This document shows, one piece after another, positions 45,024 to 53,409 of a DNA stretch of 64,000 nt (position 1 is its first letter; each line of letters starts with the position of its first letter). The DNA is from an uncultured Saprospiraceae bacterium (GTDB lineage: Bacteria; Bacteroidota; Bacteroidia; Chitinophagales; Saprospiraceae), in assembly GCA_937959275.1 (NCBI GenBank), contig CALGLU010000022.1, forward strand, positions 236,840 through 300,839. The letters are read 5' to 3'. The translations under genes and the position numbers were made by a program. Under the pieces are notes generated by a model, which did not search any database, had not been told where the DNA came from, and worked only from the letters and a program-made list of their open reading frames with translations.

Positions 45024-45452
45024 CTAGTGTAGAGAAAAGGTTATTGGAATTTTAATTTGTTGCTTCCCTTTGTAGTCATTGTTTTTGATACGGATATTCT
45101 TAGCTTTACCAATGGTTTCTAGAATTACTTTAGCAACTTCAGGATGTACTTTGTTTTTAAAAGTAGATTCCAATACCTTACCTTCTTCATCTAAGTTAAC
45201 GAGCAAGATAGCTTCTCCTTCAATACAATAATTTTTCAAAGTTGCAGTATAAACTAAGTTGTTGGATAGATAAGCTTTGAGTTGTTGCTCAGCAGTCTTC
45301 GTGTGTTTGATGCTTACAATCGCGGCATTTAATGCTGCGTTTTCCTCCGTTTTAGATTGATTAAATTCTTCGTTTGAAACGAAAGTAGCGGTTTGAGCCA
45401 TTGATAAACTTGATATAGATATGAATAGGATTGCAATTAGTAGGGATTTCAT
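45024..45452 (-). CDS. Secreted protein with TonB C-terminal-like domain
   Basis: 142 residues. Signal peptide MKSLLIAILFISISSLSMAQ. Residues ~78-142 (GEAILLVNLDEEGKVLESTF, HPEVAKVILETIGKAKNIRI, KGKQQIKIPITFSLH) have the beta-alpha-beta pattern of the TonB C-terminal domain, which is widespread in Bacteroidota secreted proteins that do not energise receptors. Possibly a binding module. Three 21-bp repeats stand about 130 bases upstream of its start. Confidence 0.7.
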   Translation of the reverse strand: MKSLLIAILFISISSLSMAQTATFVSNEEFNQSKTEENAALNAAIVSIKHTKTAEQQLKAYLSNNLVYTATLKNYCIEGEAILLVNLDEEGKVLESTFKNKVHPEVAKVILETIGKAKNIRIKNNDYKGKQQIKIPITFSLH

Positions 45453-45581
45453 GATTTGGAATTTTAGAGATTAAGAAGTAAATGTTTTGGTTTTTTGAAG
45501 TTTGTGTTTATTTGTTTGGGCTGCTTGCTTTCTGTCTTATAGATTAAAGGTATGGGGAAAAGAGGCAATATTCAGAGCTAA

Positions 45582-45644
45582 TGTCCGAGTGGTTGGAATA
45601 ACTGTCCGAGTGGTTGGTATAATTGTCCGAATAGCTGGCGGGAG
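45582..45644. repeat. Three 21-bp direct repeats (TGTCCGA...) upstream of the TonB_C-like gene
   Basis: Head-to-tail units begin at 45582, 45603 and 45624. The first two share TGTCCGAGTGGTTGG; the third (TGTCCGAATAGCTGG) is more divergent. The 21-base period equals two helical turns, which would place repeated protein sites on one face. The remainder of the 45453-45745 gap shows nothing else. Confidence 0.7.
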
Positions 45645-45745
45645 GCTCTGAATGGTAGGAGGGGGGATTTGAATTACAGATAGGAATGCCCTAAAAGCTA
45701 TAATTCTTTATTGTTTTAAGGAAATTAACTTAGATATATTTTGTT

Positions 45746-46054
45746 TTACTCATTATTGGTTTCTAACACGAGTTGGAGGTTATTTCTTTGTGCGATTTCC
45801 AAAAGACACTCACCGTAGCTATCAAAGGTATTGTATGCATCTGGATATAATTCTGTGTTCAATTTAAAAACCTTCAAGGCTTCTTCTATTTTATTTTGAC
45901 CCATTGATTGGTAATCGAAAACATTAAGCCCTCGCTCAGATAAGTCATAGATAGTGATAATATAGAATGAAAAACGGCTCCACCAGTTTGCACTGATAGA
46001 GCCATCTCTCCATTCGATATATCTAAAGAAGTCCTTATGTATTTTGAGTGTCAC
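45746..46054 (-). CDS. Small protein with TPR-like end, probable chimeric remnant
   Basis: 102 residues with a GTG start at 46054 that overlaps the preceding gene by 20 bases. The C-terminal half (EEALKVFKLNTELYPDAYNTFDSYGECLLEIAQ) matches the TPR-like end found after beta-lactamase-type serine hydrolases and other Bacteroidota enzymes (AxxVFxLNxxxYPxSxNxYDSLGE). The N-terminal half (FFRYIEWRDGSISANWWSRF) does not belong to that family. A deletion that fused two unrelated ends is the simplest reading. May not be expressed. Confidence 0.45.
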   Translation of the reverse strand: MTLKIHKDFFRYIEWRDGSISANWWSRFSFYIITIYDLSERGLNVFDYQSMGQNKIEEALKVFKLNTELYPDAYNTFDSYGECLLEIAQRNNLQLVLETNNE

Positions 46055-46982
46055 CTTTTGTAAACATCTTTTTTAGGCCTGCTCCAAATGCGACAATTCC
46101 TACTAACAATATTTTCCAAAACTTGGCGAGTAAAATACCACCTTTGGCTAAAAGGCCAGCCTTTGCTAACACTTTTCCAGCGATCAAGCCACCAATACCT
46201 ACAGCTGCGACTTTGTCCATGCTTGGATTGAAATCTGAATACTTGTTTCCTTCAACAAAATTCACACTTGCTAAGATCGGATCAATGTTTTGCTGTATTT
46301 GTTCTAAGGTATTCATATCTCCAATTGCATTTAAATTCAAGTATCCTTTTCTACCTAATACTCTAATGTTATAGTTTAAGGTATTGGACTCCATGGTTTC
46401 AAATTTTAATTCTTTAGCCCAGTGTAGTTTTTTATTTTCAGTGTCATAAAAAGGCGTTGATGCCCATCCAATTAGTTCTGCTGTCTCGTATCCATTTTCT
46501 TTCCTGTATTCATTCGCTTCTACCATATCATCCTTCATGGAGGATAATAAGTCATCATAATCGATTTCTTTTGCATCGCTATCATCGATGTAGCCATCTG
46601 CCGAGTAGGTAATGTTAATCATGTAGGTTGAATCATCAAGTACACTTCTATTTTTTGGCAAAATCATTCCCAAAGATTTCATTTCACCTTCTGCTGGTGG
46701 GTTCCCAAAAATGTCGGTAAGCACCATATCGCTATCCTTTCCATTTAGGTATTTAAAACCTGAAGGAAGAGCTATTTTTGCAATTCCTCCGTCTAAAGTT
46801 ACTTCTGATTCCTCGTACACAAAAGTAGATTCCAAGCTATCGATAAAATATGCTAGAGCAATTTGGTACTCTTCTTCTGTGAATTCCTGATTAACTTGCA
46901 GGCTGTCTCTTGAATACGATTCGGAACAAAAGGATGCCAGTATTAGCATTAGTAGCAATAGTCTAATTTTCATTTTTTTCAT
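46035..46982 (-). CDS. DUF2167 membrane-anchored protein
   Basis: 315 residues; ATG at 46982, or at 46973 (MKIRLLLLMLILASFCSESYS), both give the signal peptide. The sequence VTLDGGIAKIALPSGFKYLNGKDSDMVLTDIFGNPP, SLGMILPKN, YDDLLSSMKDD, ELIGWASTPFYDTENKKLHWAKEL and NYNIRVLGRKGYLNLNAIGDM is characteristic of DUF2167. A C-terminal membrane region (GGLIAGKVLAKAGLLAKGG and FWKILLVGIVAFGAGL) anchors it. Role unknown. No partner gene recognisable. Confidence 0.87.
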   Translation of the reverse strand: MKKMKIRLLLLMLILASFCSESYSRDSLQVNQEFTEEEYQIALAYFIDSLESTFVYEESEVTLDGGIAKIALPSGFKYLNGKDSDMVLTDIFGNPPAEGEMKSLGMILPKNRSVLDDSTYMINITYSADGYIDDSDAKEIDYDDLLSSMKDDMVEANEYRKENGYETAELIGWASTPFYDTENKKLHWAKELKFETMESNTLNYNIRVLGRKGYLNLNAIGDMNTLEQIQQNIDPILASVNFVEGNKYSDFNPSMDKVAAVGIGGLIAGKVLAKAGLLAKGGILLAKFWKILLVGIVAFGAGLKKMFTKGDTQNT

Positions 46983-47195
46983 TTTTTAAGTGAGCAGGTC
47001 GTTAATTCCGCTTTTCAGCTAGCGGCTTAATTGTTAGGTAAATCCCCCAAGTAGGGGCAATAACAATATAAATGTATGTAGAAATTTTGAAAATATTACT
47101 TTTTTGTTAATATAAATCATAAAACAGAATTTCAAGACGAGAGATATAAGAGGGGAAGTTAATTTTAATGGGGGCTTTAAATGTAATTTAGAAAT

Positions 47196-47214
47196 CCACC
47201 TCCTTTGGAGGTGG
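47196..47214. repeat. Perfect 8-bp hairpin (CCACCTCC / GGAGGTGG)
   Basis: CCACCTCC at 47196-47203, loop TTT, GGAGGTGG at 47207-47214. A very similar hairpin (CCACCTTC type) occurs at 47559-47579. No T run follows, so a terminator is not claimed. Confidence 0.7.
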
Positions 47215-47318
47215 TCATGTTCTGAGAGTTTTACATTCACGTTCTAATAATTGCGACCTGCCTAGAGCGTATAGGCATGAGGGCAATGCCATGGGAATGG
47301 GAAGAATCTTGTTGAGGC

Positions 47319-47496
47319 ATTTTGAACCTGTCGGTGCCGCCAGGCAGGATATCGAATTCGGAATATTGAATTTTGAATGTCCCCTCAAACGTACATCTCC
47401 TCAATATTGGGTGAAATCAAAATTCTGTCTGGCGGCCTGTCTAACTAGCCAGATAAACCTGTCTAGCTAGCCAGATAAACTCGACAGGTTCAAAAT
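47319..47496. repeat. 178-bp segment bounded by 15-bp perfect inverted repeats, carrying CCTGTC...CCAG micro-elements
   Basis: ATTTTGAACCTGTCG (47319-47333) and CGACAGGTTCAAAAT (47482-47496) are exact reverse complements. Inside are the 22-bp units 47327-47348, 47436-47457 and 47458-47479; the last two are perfect tandem neighbours that differ at one base. No reading frame. It could be a miniature inverted-repeat element; no target-site duplication was identified. Confidence 0.65.
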
Positions 47497-47531
47497 TTCT
47501 CTATGACCCTGATATTGGCATTGAGGCTTAA

Positions 47532-47579
47532 GAAGGCTATGCCTTCAGAAATTGTCAAACCACCTTCTTAGAAGGTGGT
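47532..47579. repeat. Two adjacent hairpins (GAAGGC/GCCTTC and ACCACCTTC/GAAGGTGGT)
   Basis: GAAGGC-TAT-GCCTTC at 47532-47546 and a 9-bp stem at 47559-47567 / 47571-47579 with loop TTA. Together with the hairpin at 47196 and the 47319-47496 element they make up most of the 47000-47900 gap, the remainder of which shows nothing recognisable. Confidence 0.6.
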
Positions 47580-47903
47580 AGTTGGTTCTCTTCCTTCTTT
47601 GAGCCCTCTCAAGGCTTATAAATATAAATTTTTCCTTTTAAATTTTAAGCCTAATAAATTAATATTTGATGTTACTCATTCTTAGCTGATAGACTATAGA
47701 CCTAATTTGCATACTTACTCTGAGTTATGTATAAAGGCTTGCTTAGTAATGTCATATAAGTACTTATAATTGGAAAATATTAATTTAACATTATTGACAC
47801 ATGTGAACCAAATAATATAGAAAGCCTTTAAACCCGTCACAAATGCTATGACAAGCTTGTCAGTATGGTATATGTTTTGATTCTATTCAAGTTCAAGATT
47901 AAA

Positions 47904-48701
47904 ATGAATATATCAACGACATATAAATACTACACAGCTGCACTGATCATGTTTATGATTTTCAGTGGCTTTCATTTGGCTAGTCCAGTCAATGAAATAA
48001 GTATTTCTATTTGTTCGTCTGACGATAAGACTTTAAGTGAATATCAGCAATTAAAATATAAGAAGGATGCTACTCGATTAGCATTGCGTTTGCTGTCAAC
48101 TGAAAAGGATTACATTGATATAAAAGCAGAAGTACCAAATGAGATGGTAACTTCTATATATACTGCTTTAGTGGCTGTCCACACCAGTGAGTTGCCGAAA
48201 GCAGCAGAAGTTACGGAGACGCATAAGCTGCATACTTTTCCAATGCCAAGTATCGATCATTTTTTTGTGATTTATGAAAAAACAGCCAATTGGTGTCAAC
48301 CACTACGGTTGGGCGAAAATACAACTGATAATAGAGCGATTAATGAATTATTAAAGACCTATGATTTAGCTATAGATCAGCATATGGAGTGGGATGAGCA
48401 GCACAATTCGTTTAATGTTCGTGCTCGCAATTCACTTAATATGGCTCCAGTCGCTCAGTTGTTCTCAACAATGGAAAACGTACTATTGGTTGACCTTTTA
48501 GTGCCAGATGGTGACGGGAATGATATTGAAATAAAAGAGATAGATGGTGGCTGGGAGATAAATTATATTGTAAAGTTTGATACCTGTATTACAGGATGTA
48601 AACAAAGGCATGTATGGACCTTTGAAGTTCGTGATGGTAATGCTGACTTTGTGAAAGAGTGGGGTGATGATTTACCAAATTGGATGAAAAAACATGGCTA
48701 A
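47904..48701 (+). CDS. Secreted protein of unknown function
   Basis: 265 residues from ATG 47904; the ATG at 47865 would add a 13-residue basic/hydrophobic tail. Signal peptide YTAALIMFMIFSGFHLASP. The mature part has six Cys, including an end pattern KFDTCITGCKQRHVWTFEV that looks like a disulfide-bearing beta sheet, and an N-terminal DATRLALRLLSTEKDYIDIKAEVP segment. No known domain recognised. The end of the protein (NWMKKHG) is hydrophilic, with no anchoring or T9SS signal. Confidence 0.6.
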   Translation: MNISTTYKYYTAALIMFMIFSGFHLASPVNEISISICSSDDKTLSEYQQLKYKKDATRLALRLLSTEKDYIDIKAEVPNEMVTSIYTALVAVHTSELPKAAEVTETHKLHTFPMPSIDHFFVIYEKTANWCQPLRLGENTTDNRAINELLKTYDLAIDQHMEWDEQHNSFNVRARNSLNMAPVAQLFSTMENVLLVDLLVPDGDGNDIEIKEIDGGWEINYIVKFDTCITGCKQRHVWTFEVRDGNADFVKEWGDDLPNWMKKHG

Positions 48702-48901
48702 AAGTGACCTGTTTTTGAAAAACGGCACAGCGTTTGACTTATAAGAAGTATAACAAAACAACAAGCACATTATCGCAAAGCGCCTTGTTGATTATCTAAG
48801 AAACAGGCGCGGTAATTGCATCTTTAGGATTATAATAATTGTTACTGATTGTTTAAGAATTTTAGGGTGAGTGTTTGTTCATAGTTTTTGTTTTTTGTTT
48901 T

Positions 48902-48932
48902 ATCCCTCCGAGTCAATCGGAGGGATTTTTTT
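48902..48932 (+). terminator. Strong hairpin terminator, unit 1 of three
   Basis: ATCCCTCCGA (48902-48911), loop GTCAA, TCGGAGGGAT (48917-48926) then Ts. Preceded by GTGTTTGTTCATAG and a T/G-rich stretch (48871-48900) that recurs before unit 3. No gene precedes it on this strand closer than 48701. Confidence 0.8.
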
Positions 48933-49111
48933 ACCCCCTCAATTTTCGTTTTCCCCACATATTAATTTCCTCCTTTATTATTTATTTAATTTGATTTTTT
49001 GAAACTCGATCTCCCAAAGAGAGTCCTCCCCGGGTGTAGTTAAGCTTTTAGCTTTTCAGGCATCGGAGAATTCCATGTAAGGGTAGAGTGTTTTTATATG
49101 TTTTAATTCAA

Positions 49112-49140
49112 TCCCTGCCGCTTAAGCGGCAGGGACTTTT
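49112..49140 (+). terminator. Hairpin terminator, unit 2 of three
   Basis: The 24-nt palindrome 49112-49135 pairs TCCCTGCCGC with GCGGCAGGGA across a TTAA centre and is followed by CTTTT. It shares the TCCCT...AGGGA ends of units 1 and 3. Confidence 0.75.
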
Positions 49141-49201
49141 AAAGCCTTATAAACACTGACTAACGATAGTGTTTGTTCATAGTGTTTGTTTTTTGTTTTG
49201 T

Positions 49202-49236
49202 CCCTGTCAGGTTATGCTTGACAGGGTCTTTTTTTT
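49202..49236 (+). terminator. Hairpin terminator, unit 3 of three
   Basis: CCCTGTCA (49202-49209) pairs with TGACAGGG (49219-49226), followed by TC and eight Ts. It is preceded by GTGTTTGTTCATAG at 49170, the same sequence that precedes unit 1 at 48871. Confidence 0.8.
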
Positions 49237-49350
49237 GTCGGTATCTTCCCATCGATAGTGCTTACTCAGCTCCTGTGTTTTCCACTTATTCTGATACAAA
49301 ACATTCCATGGTAAACTCAATGTAAATTTTTTTTCTTTTCAATATTTGGC

Positions 49351-49382
49351 CTTGGTTTTTGGGAAATGATATAGTACATTTG
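49351..49382 (+). promoter_or_regulatory. Bacteroidota promoter of the FecA-like receptor gene
   Basis: TACATTTG (49375-49382) fits TAnnTTTG; CTTGG at 49351-49355 is a possible -33 element with a 20-base spacer. The predicted start is near 49389, leaving a 33-base leader. Confidence 0.5.
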
Positions 49383-49421
49383 CCGCTAATTGAGAATTAG
49401 TCTAAATAAACTTAACGCTAA

Positions 49422-51866
49422 ATGAAGAGAATACCGATAAGCCTGATTGTATTGATACTAAGCTCCATTAGTATCATGGCTCAAAACGCTGTTATTCAAG
49501 GAAATATAAGTCATGCAGACGAATTTAGCCCTTTAGCAGGCGTGACTATCTACTTGAAAGACACTCAATTAGGGACTTCAACAAATGGCAACGGTAACTA
49601 TAGCATTAAAAATATTCCTAAAGGAAATTATACCTTAATCGTTTCAAGTATAGGTTACTTTACGCTGGAGAAGGAGGTGGAACTACCAGAGAACGATACA
49701 CTCGATATCAATTTTTCAATGATAGAAACCATTTCTGATCTTTTGGAAATAACCGTAACCACTGGTGGTGTACTCGGTTTGAAAAACATTCCAGGCTCAG
49801 TAAATTATATATCTCCTAAAGAACTTCAAAAATTTAGCTACACAGATATTAGTCAGATTCTTCGTGCTGTTCCTGGTGTCAACATTCAGGAAGAAGATGG
49901 TTTTGGGCTCCGACCCAATATCGGATTAAGAGGGACCGGAGTAGAACGCAGCTCTAAAATTACTGTAATGGAAGACGGTGTACTCATGGCTCCTGCTCCT
50001 TACGCAGCACCAGCGGCTTATTATTTCCCAACCATCGGAAGAATGCAGGCGGTCGAAATTTTAAAAGGAAGTAGCCAAATCAAATACGGCCCCTATACTA
50101 CAGGTGGTGCCATCAATTTAGTTTCTACCCAAATACCTGATGCTTTCTCTGGAAGAATCAATTTATTAGGTGGTAGCTTTGGAGGGCGAAACTTACACGC
50201 TTTTGTTGGCAACGCACACAAAAACGTGGCCTACATGGTAGAAACATTTCAATACAGCTCTGATGGATTTAAAGAACTCGATGGAGGCGGTAATACTGGT
50301 TTTGACAAAAAAGATTATCTCGTCAAGTTTCGTATCAATACCAATGACAGCGCAAAAGTATATCAATCACTTAGTTTCAAAGCAGGACGTGTCAACGAAA
50401 CTTCGAATGAAACTTACTTAGGATTAACCCAAACTGATTTTGATGCCAATCCATACCGAAGATATGCTGGATCGCAAGTGGATCAAATGAACGTAGAGCA
50501 ATCACAACTGTCTGTAACACATCGTGCAAAATTCTCCGACCATTTTAATATAGCAACTACCGCTTATCGAACTGACTTTTCTCGTAATTGGTACAAACTA
50601 GATAAGGTGAAAGATAGTGCTGATAACAGTATAAAAATCGGATCAATTTTGAACAATCCTTCTGAATACGAAGAGGCTTATAATATCCTTACCGGAACTA
50701 GCAGCAGTCATTCAGACGCACTTTTTGTAAAAGCAAATAATCGTTCTTATTATGGTCAAGGGCTTCAAACTACTTTAGGTTTTGATTTTAAAACTGGAGT
50801 AATTGATCACAATATTAATTTTGGTGTACGGATACATCAAGATCAGATTGATCGATTTCAATGGGTTGATGAATATGGAATGGAAGATGGAGTAATGGAA
50901 TTGACTAAGTCAGGCTTGGGAGGTACAGAAAGTAATCGAATTGAAACAGCGAACGCAATTGCGACCCACTTACAATACACCTTGAAGTTTGGTAAGTTCA
51001 CTGCAATCCCTGGAATCCGACATGAAAATATAAAAATCGATCGTAAAGATTATGGAAAGGAAGATCCAGAAAGAGTCGGTAGTGATTTATCGGAAAGAAG
51101 CAACCAAGTAGATGTGTTCATCCCGGGTATTGGATTGGATTATCAATTCAATCGATTCATGAGCACCTTTGCTGGTGTCCATAAAGGTTTTGCTCCTCCG
51201 GGCTCAAACGATGAAACGGAACCAGAAGAAAGTGTCAATTATGAACTAGGTGTGCGATACACAAAAAATGCATTGTCTGGTGAAGCTGTTTTATTTTTGA
51301 ATGATTATAACAATTTGCTGGGAGCTGACCTAGCCGCAGGTGGAGGCGCAGGTACTAATGATTTGTACAATGGAGGAGAAGTGCGCACCAAAGGATTGGA
51401 ATTGCAATTGAGCTATGACTTGTTATCGGTAAATAGAAAAAGTGAATTTAGTATGCCACTTTCATTGGCTTACACTTATACCGCCGCTGAATTCCTGAAT
51501 GACTTTGAAAGTGAATTTGAAGGTTGGGGAAATGTCCTCGCAGGTGATGCTTTCCCATATCTTGCAAAAAATCAACTAACGCTTTCTCTTGGCCTGATCC
51601 ATCATAAATTTAGTATTAACCTTAGCGGAAAATACCTTAGCGAAATGCTGACTTCCCCCGGACAAGGAACGATTGCTGATGTAGATAAAATTGATGCCTA
51701 CTTCACTTTTGATGCCAGCGCAAGTTATCAGGCACATGAATATATCAGTCTGTTTGCTAGTATGACCAACCTAGGGGATAGAAAATATGTAGTTGCAAAA
51801 AGACCTGCGGGACTCCGCCCTGGTATGCCTCGTGCTCTTAATGTTGGACTAAAAGCTAATTTTTAA
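49422..51866 (+). CDS. TonB-dependent receptor, FecA-like (iron/siderophore type)
   Basis: 814 residues. Signal peptide (SLIVLILSSISIMAQ). Carboxypeptidase-regulatory-like domain (IQGNISHADEFSPLAGVTIYLKDTQLG, residues 25-110). Plug region: ITVTTGGVLGLKNIPGSVNYI, ILRAVPGVNIQEEDGFGLRP, GLRGTGVERSSKITVMEDGV and LMAPAPYAAPAAYYFPTIGR, then EILKGSSQIKYGPYTTGGAINLV, which closely follows FecA (APYxxPxxxxFP...RxGPxxxGGxIN). The barrel ends GLKANF. Predicted transport of ferric citrate or a related chelate across the outer membrane, driven by TonB/ExbBD elsewhere. No regulator pair (FecI/R) is next to it. Confidence 0.88.
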   Translation: MKRIPISLIVLILSSISIMAQNAVIQGNISHADEFSPLAGVTIYLKDTQLGTSTNGNGNYSIKNIPKGNYTLIVSSIGYFTLEKEVELPENDTLDINFSMIETISDLLEITVTTGGVLGLKNIPGSVNYISPKELQKFSYTDISQILRAVPGVNIQEEDGFGLRPNIGLRGTGVERSSKITVMEDGVLMAPAPYAAPAAYYFPTIGRMQAVEILKGSSQIKYGPYTTGGAINLVSTQIPDAFSGRINLLGGSFGGRNLHAFVGNAHKNVAYMVETFQYSSDGFKELDGGGNTGFDKKDYLVKFRINTNDSAKVYQSLSFKAGRVNETSNETYLGLTQTDFDANPYRRYAGSQVDQMNVEQSQLSVTHRAKFSDHFNIATTAYRTDFSRNWYKLDKVKDSADNSIKIGSILNNPSEYEEAYNILTGTSSSHSDALFVKANNRSYYGQGLQTTLGFDFKTGVIDHNINFGVRIHQDQIDRFQWVDEYGMEDGVMELTKSGLGGTESNRIETANAIATHLQYTLKFGKFTAIPGIRHENIKIDRKDYGKEDPERVGSDLSERSNQVDVFIPGIGLDYQFNRFMSTFAGVHKGFAPPGSNDETEPEESVNYELGVRYTKNALSGEAVLFLNDYNNLLGADLAAGGGAGTNDLYNGGEVRTKGLELQLSYDLLSVNRKSEFSMPLSLAYTYTAAEFLNDFESEFEGWGNVLAGDAFPYLAKNQLTLSLGLIHHKFSINLSGKYLSEMLTSPGQGTIADVDKIDAYFTFDASASYQAHEYISLFASMTNLGDRKYVVAKRPAGLRPGMPRALNVGLKANF

Positions 51867-52074
51867 TTTTAATAACTTTCTTGTAAACGTTTTTCGTTCT
51901 TTAACATTGGATTGTATCACGAGATTTGTCAAAGAACCACGTTTTAAAATTCAATGCTTGTTATACATGGGGAAAGGTTTGCAATTTCGAGAAGACTAAA
52001 AAATAAGAGATTACCTCTGAAATTGCCCATGAAGCAACCACTGAATTTTTCGTATTTTTACAAAAAATAAGAAA

Positions 52075-52728
52075 ATGCAAGTCGATAAAGATAAAGTACA
52101 AAACCTTCGAGAGGATTATAGGGCCAAGTCCTTATCCATAGAAGAAGTAGCTGCGCATCCTGCCCAACAATTTGATCAATGGTTTTTAGAAGCCATGAAA
52201 TCTGAAGTGCGTGAACCCAATGCAATGACAGTCGCTACGTCTACCAAAGAAGGTCGCCCCTCTGCTCGGATTGTTCTGCTAAAAGCCTATGATGAAAAAG
52301 GCTTCGTTTTTTATACCAATTACAATAGTAAAAAAGGAAAAGAACTTGAGGTAAACCCATTTGCAGCCATGGTTTTTTGTTGGCTTGACCTCGAACGGCA
52401 AATCCGCATTGAGGGAAAAATCGAAAAGCTATCACAAGAAGAGTCTGATCAATATTTTCAATCACGGCCCAAGGGCAGTCAGATAGGTGCATGGGCTTCT
52501 CCCCAGAGTGAAGTTATCTCAGACCGCAATCTTCTCGAAAAAAATGTAGAAGAATTAAAATCAAAATACCAAGATGCTGAAGCATTACCGCGACCATCAC
52601 ATTGGGGAGGTTATCGACTAGTACCTGATGTGGTAGAGTTTTGGCAAGGCCGCTCTAGTCGTTTGCATGACCGTATTAGTTATCATCTTGATGGGGGAGA
52701 GTGGAAATTGGAGCGTCTGGCTCCTTAG
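52075..52728 (+). CDS. pdxH: Pyridoxamine/pyridoxine 5'-phosphate oxidase
   Basis: 217 residues, the normal length. Complete PdxH wording: FMN-binding NAMTVATSTKEGRPSARIVLLK, GFVFYTNYNSKKGKEL, RQIRIEGKIEKLSQEESDQYF, SQIGAWASPQSEVI, and the C-terminal substrate site FWQGRSSRLHDRISYHL with the final WKLERLAP. Produces pyridoxal 5'-phosphate using oxygen. The TATTTTTAC stretch 29 bases before ATG 52075 is a possible -7 element. A bidirectional terminator separates it from the opposing bacilliredoxin gene. Confidence 0.95.
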   Translation: MQVDKDKVQNLREDYRAKSLSIEEVAAHPAQQFDQWFLEAMKSEVREPNAMTVATSTKEGRPSARIVLLKAYDEKGFVFYTNYNSKKGKELEVNPFAAMVFCWLDLERQIRIEGKIEKLSQEESDQYFQSRPKGSQIGAWASPQSEVISDRNLLEKNVEELKSKYQDAEALPRPSHWGGYRLVPDVVEFWQGRSSRLHDRISYHLDGGEWKLERLAP

Positions 52729-52790
52729 AATGCTTAACTTCGATCTTACTCAGCCGATCAATTGTTCCCATTTTACAAAAAAGACAAAAA

Positions 52791-52825
52791 AATCCCAAAT
52801 CTTGAAAACAAGATTCGGGATTTTT
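52791..52825. terminator. Bidirectional terminator between pdxH and the bacilliredoxin gene
   Basis: AATCCC-A-AATCTTG (52791-52804) pairs with CAAGATT-C-GGGATT (52809-52822), flanked by A-rich DNA on the left and Ts on the right, so it works on both strands for convergent genes. Confidence 0.85.
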
Positions 52826-52845
52826 CCTAAGCCAATCAATCGCAT

Positions 52846-53259
52846 TTAGCAAAAGCGATCATAAGCCATTTTCAAATTAGTCGCAATAATTTCAGCCGAT
52901 CTACCTTCAATATGGTGGCGCTCCAAAAAGTGAACAAGTTTGCCATCCTTGAAAAGCGCAATACAAGGCGAAGAAGGAGGGTAAGGCAACAAGAACTCTC
53001 GGGACTTAGCAACCGCATCTCCGTGGAAACCTGCAAATACAGTGAAAAGCTTGTCTGGAGTCTTATCGCCTCCTACTGACATCTTAGCACCAGGGCGAGC
53101 ATTAGCTGCTGCACAACCACATACTGAATTGATAACCAATAATGCGGTACCTTCCTTACTCCCTAAGTGTTCTTCAACTGCTTCCGGAGTTTCAAGACCT
53201 GTAAAACCGTTGTCGGTCAGCTCTTTATTCATTGGAATAACCATTTCTGCTGGATACAT
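52846..53259 (-). CDS. BrxA/BrxB family bacilliredoxin-like protein
   Basis: 137 residues. YPAEMVIPMNKELTDNGFTGLETPEAVE opens the sequence. The redox motif C-G-C lies in VINSVCGCAAANARPG, with KLFTVFAGFHGDAVAKSREFL and PCIALFKDGKLVHFLERHHIEGRSAEI after it. This is the YphP/YqiW family, which removes bacillithiol from proteins in Firmicutes and also occurs in Bacteroidota, some of which make bacillithiol. Bacillithiol genes are not in the window. A 33-bp palindrome lies about 120 bases upstream. Confidence 0.9.
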   Translation of the reverse strand: MYPAEMVIPMNKELTDNGFTGLETPEAVEEHLGSKEGTALLVINSVCGCAAANARPGAKMSVGGDKTPDKLFTVFAGFHGDAVAKSREFLLPYPPSSPCIALFKDGKLVHFLERHHIEGRSAEIIATNLKMAYDRFC

Positions 53260-53376
53260 ATTTTCTTAATTTTTAGTTTATGTTATGAAGTCGTTTAAAA
53301 ATTATCTTTAGTTTTTGACTTCTACTTGAGCATAACTTTTGAACAACTGTTACAAAAATACATAACTTATACAGAT

Positions 53377-53409
53377 TTTAGGCGAAGTTGTTCAACAACT
53401 TCGCCTAAA
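53377..53409. repeat. 33-bp perfect palindrome upstream of the bacilliredoxin gene
   Basis: Arms TTTAGGCGAAGTTGTT (53377-53392) and AACAACTTCGCCTAAA (53394-53409) are exact complements around one C. On both strands Ts precede and As follow, which is opposite to a terminator. The rest of the 53260-53698 gap is AT-rich with nothing recognised. Confidence 0.8.

Noticed and set aside
47034..47240. 68-codon reading frame in the repeat-rich gap
   Set aside because: It covers a hairpin and has no family features; the sequence is better explained as intergenic.
53377..53409. Rho-independent terminator
   Set aside because: The flanking T and A runs are in the wrong order for termination on both strands.
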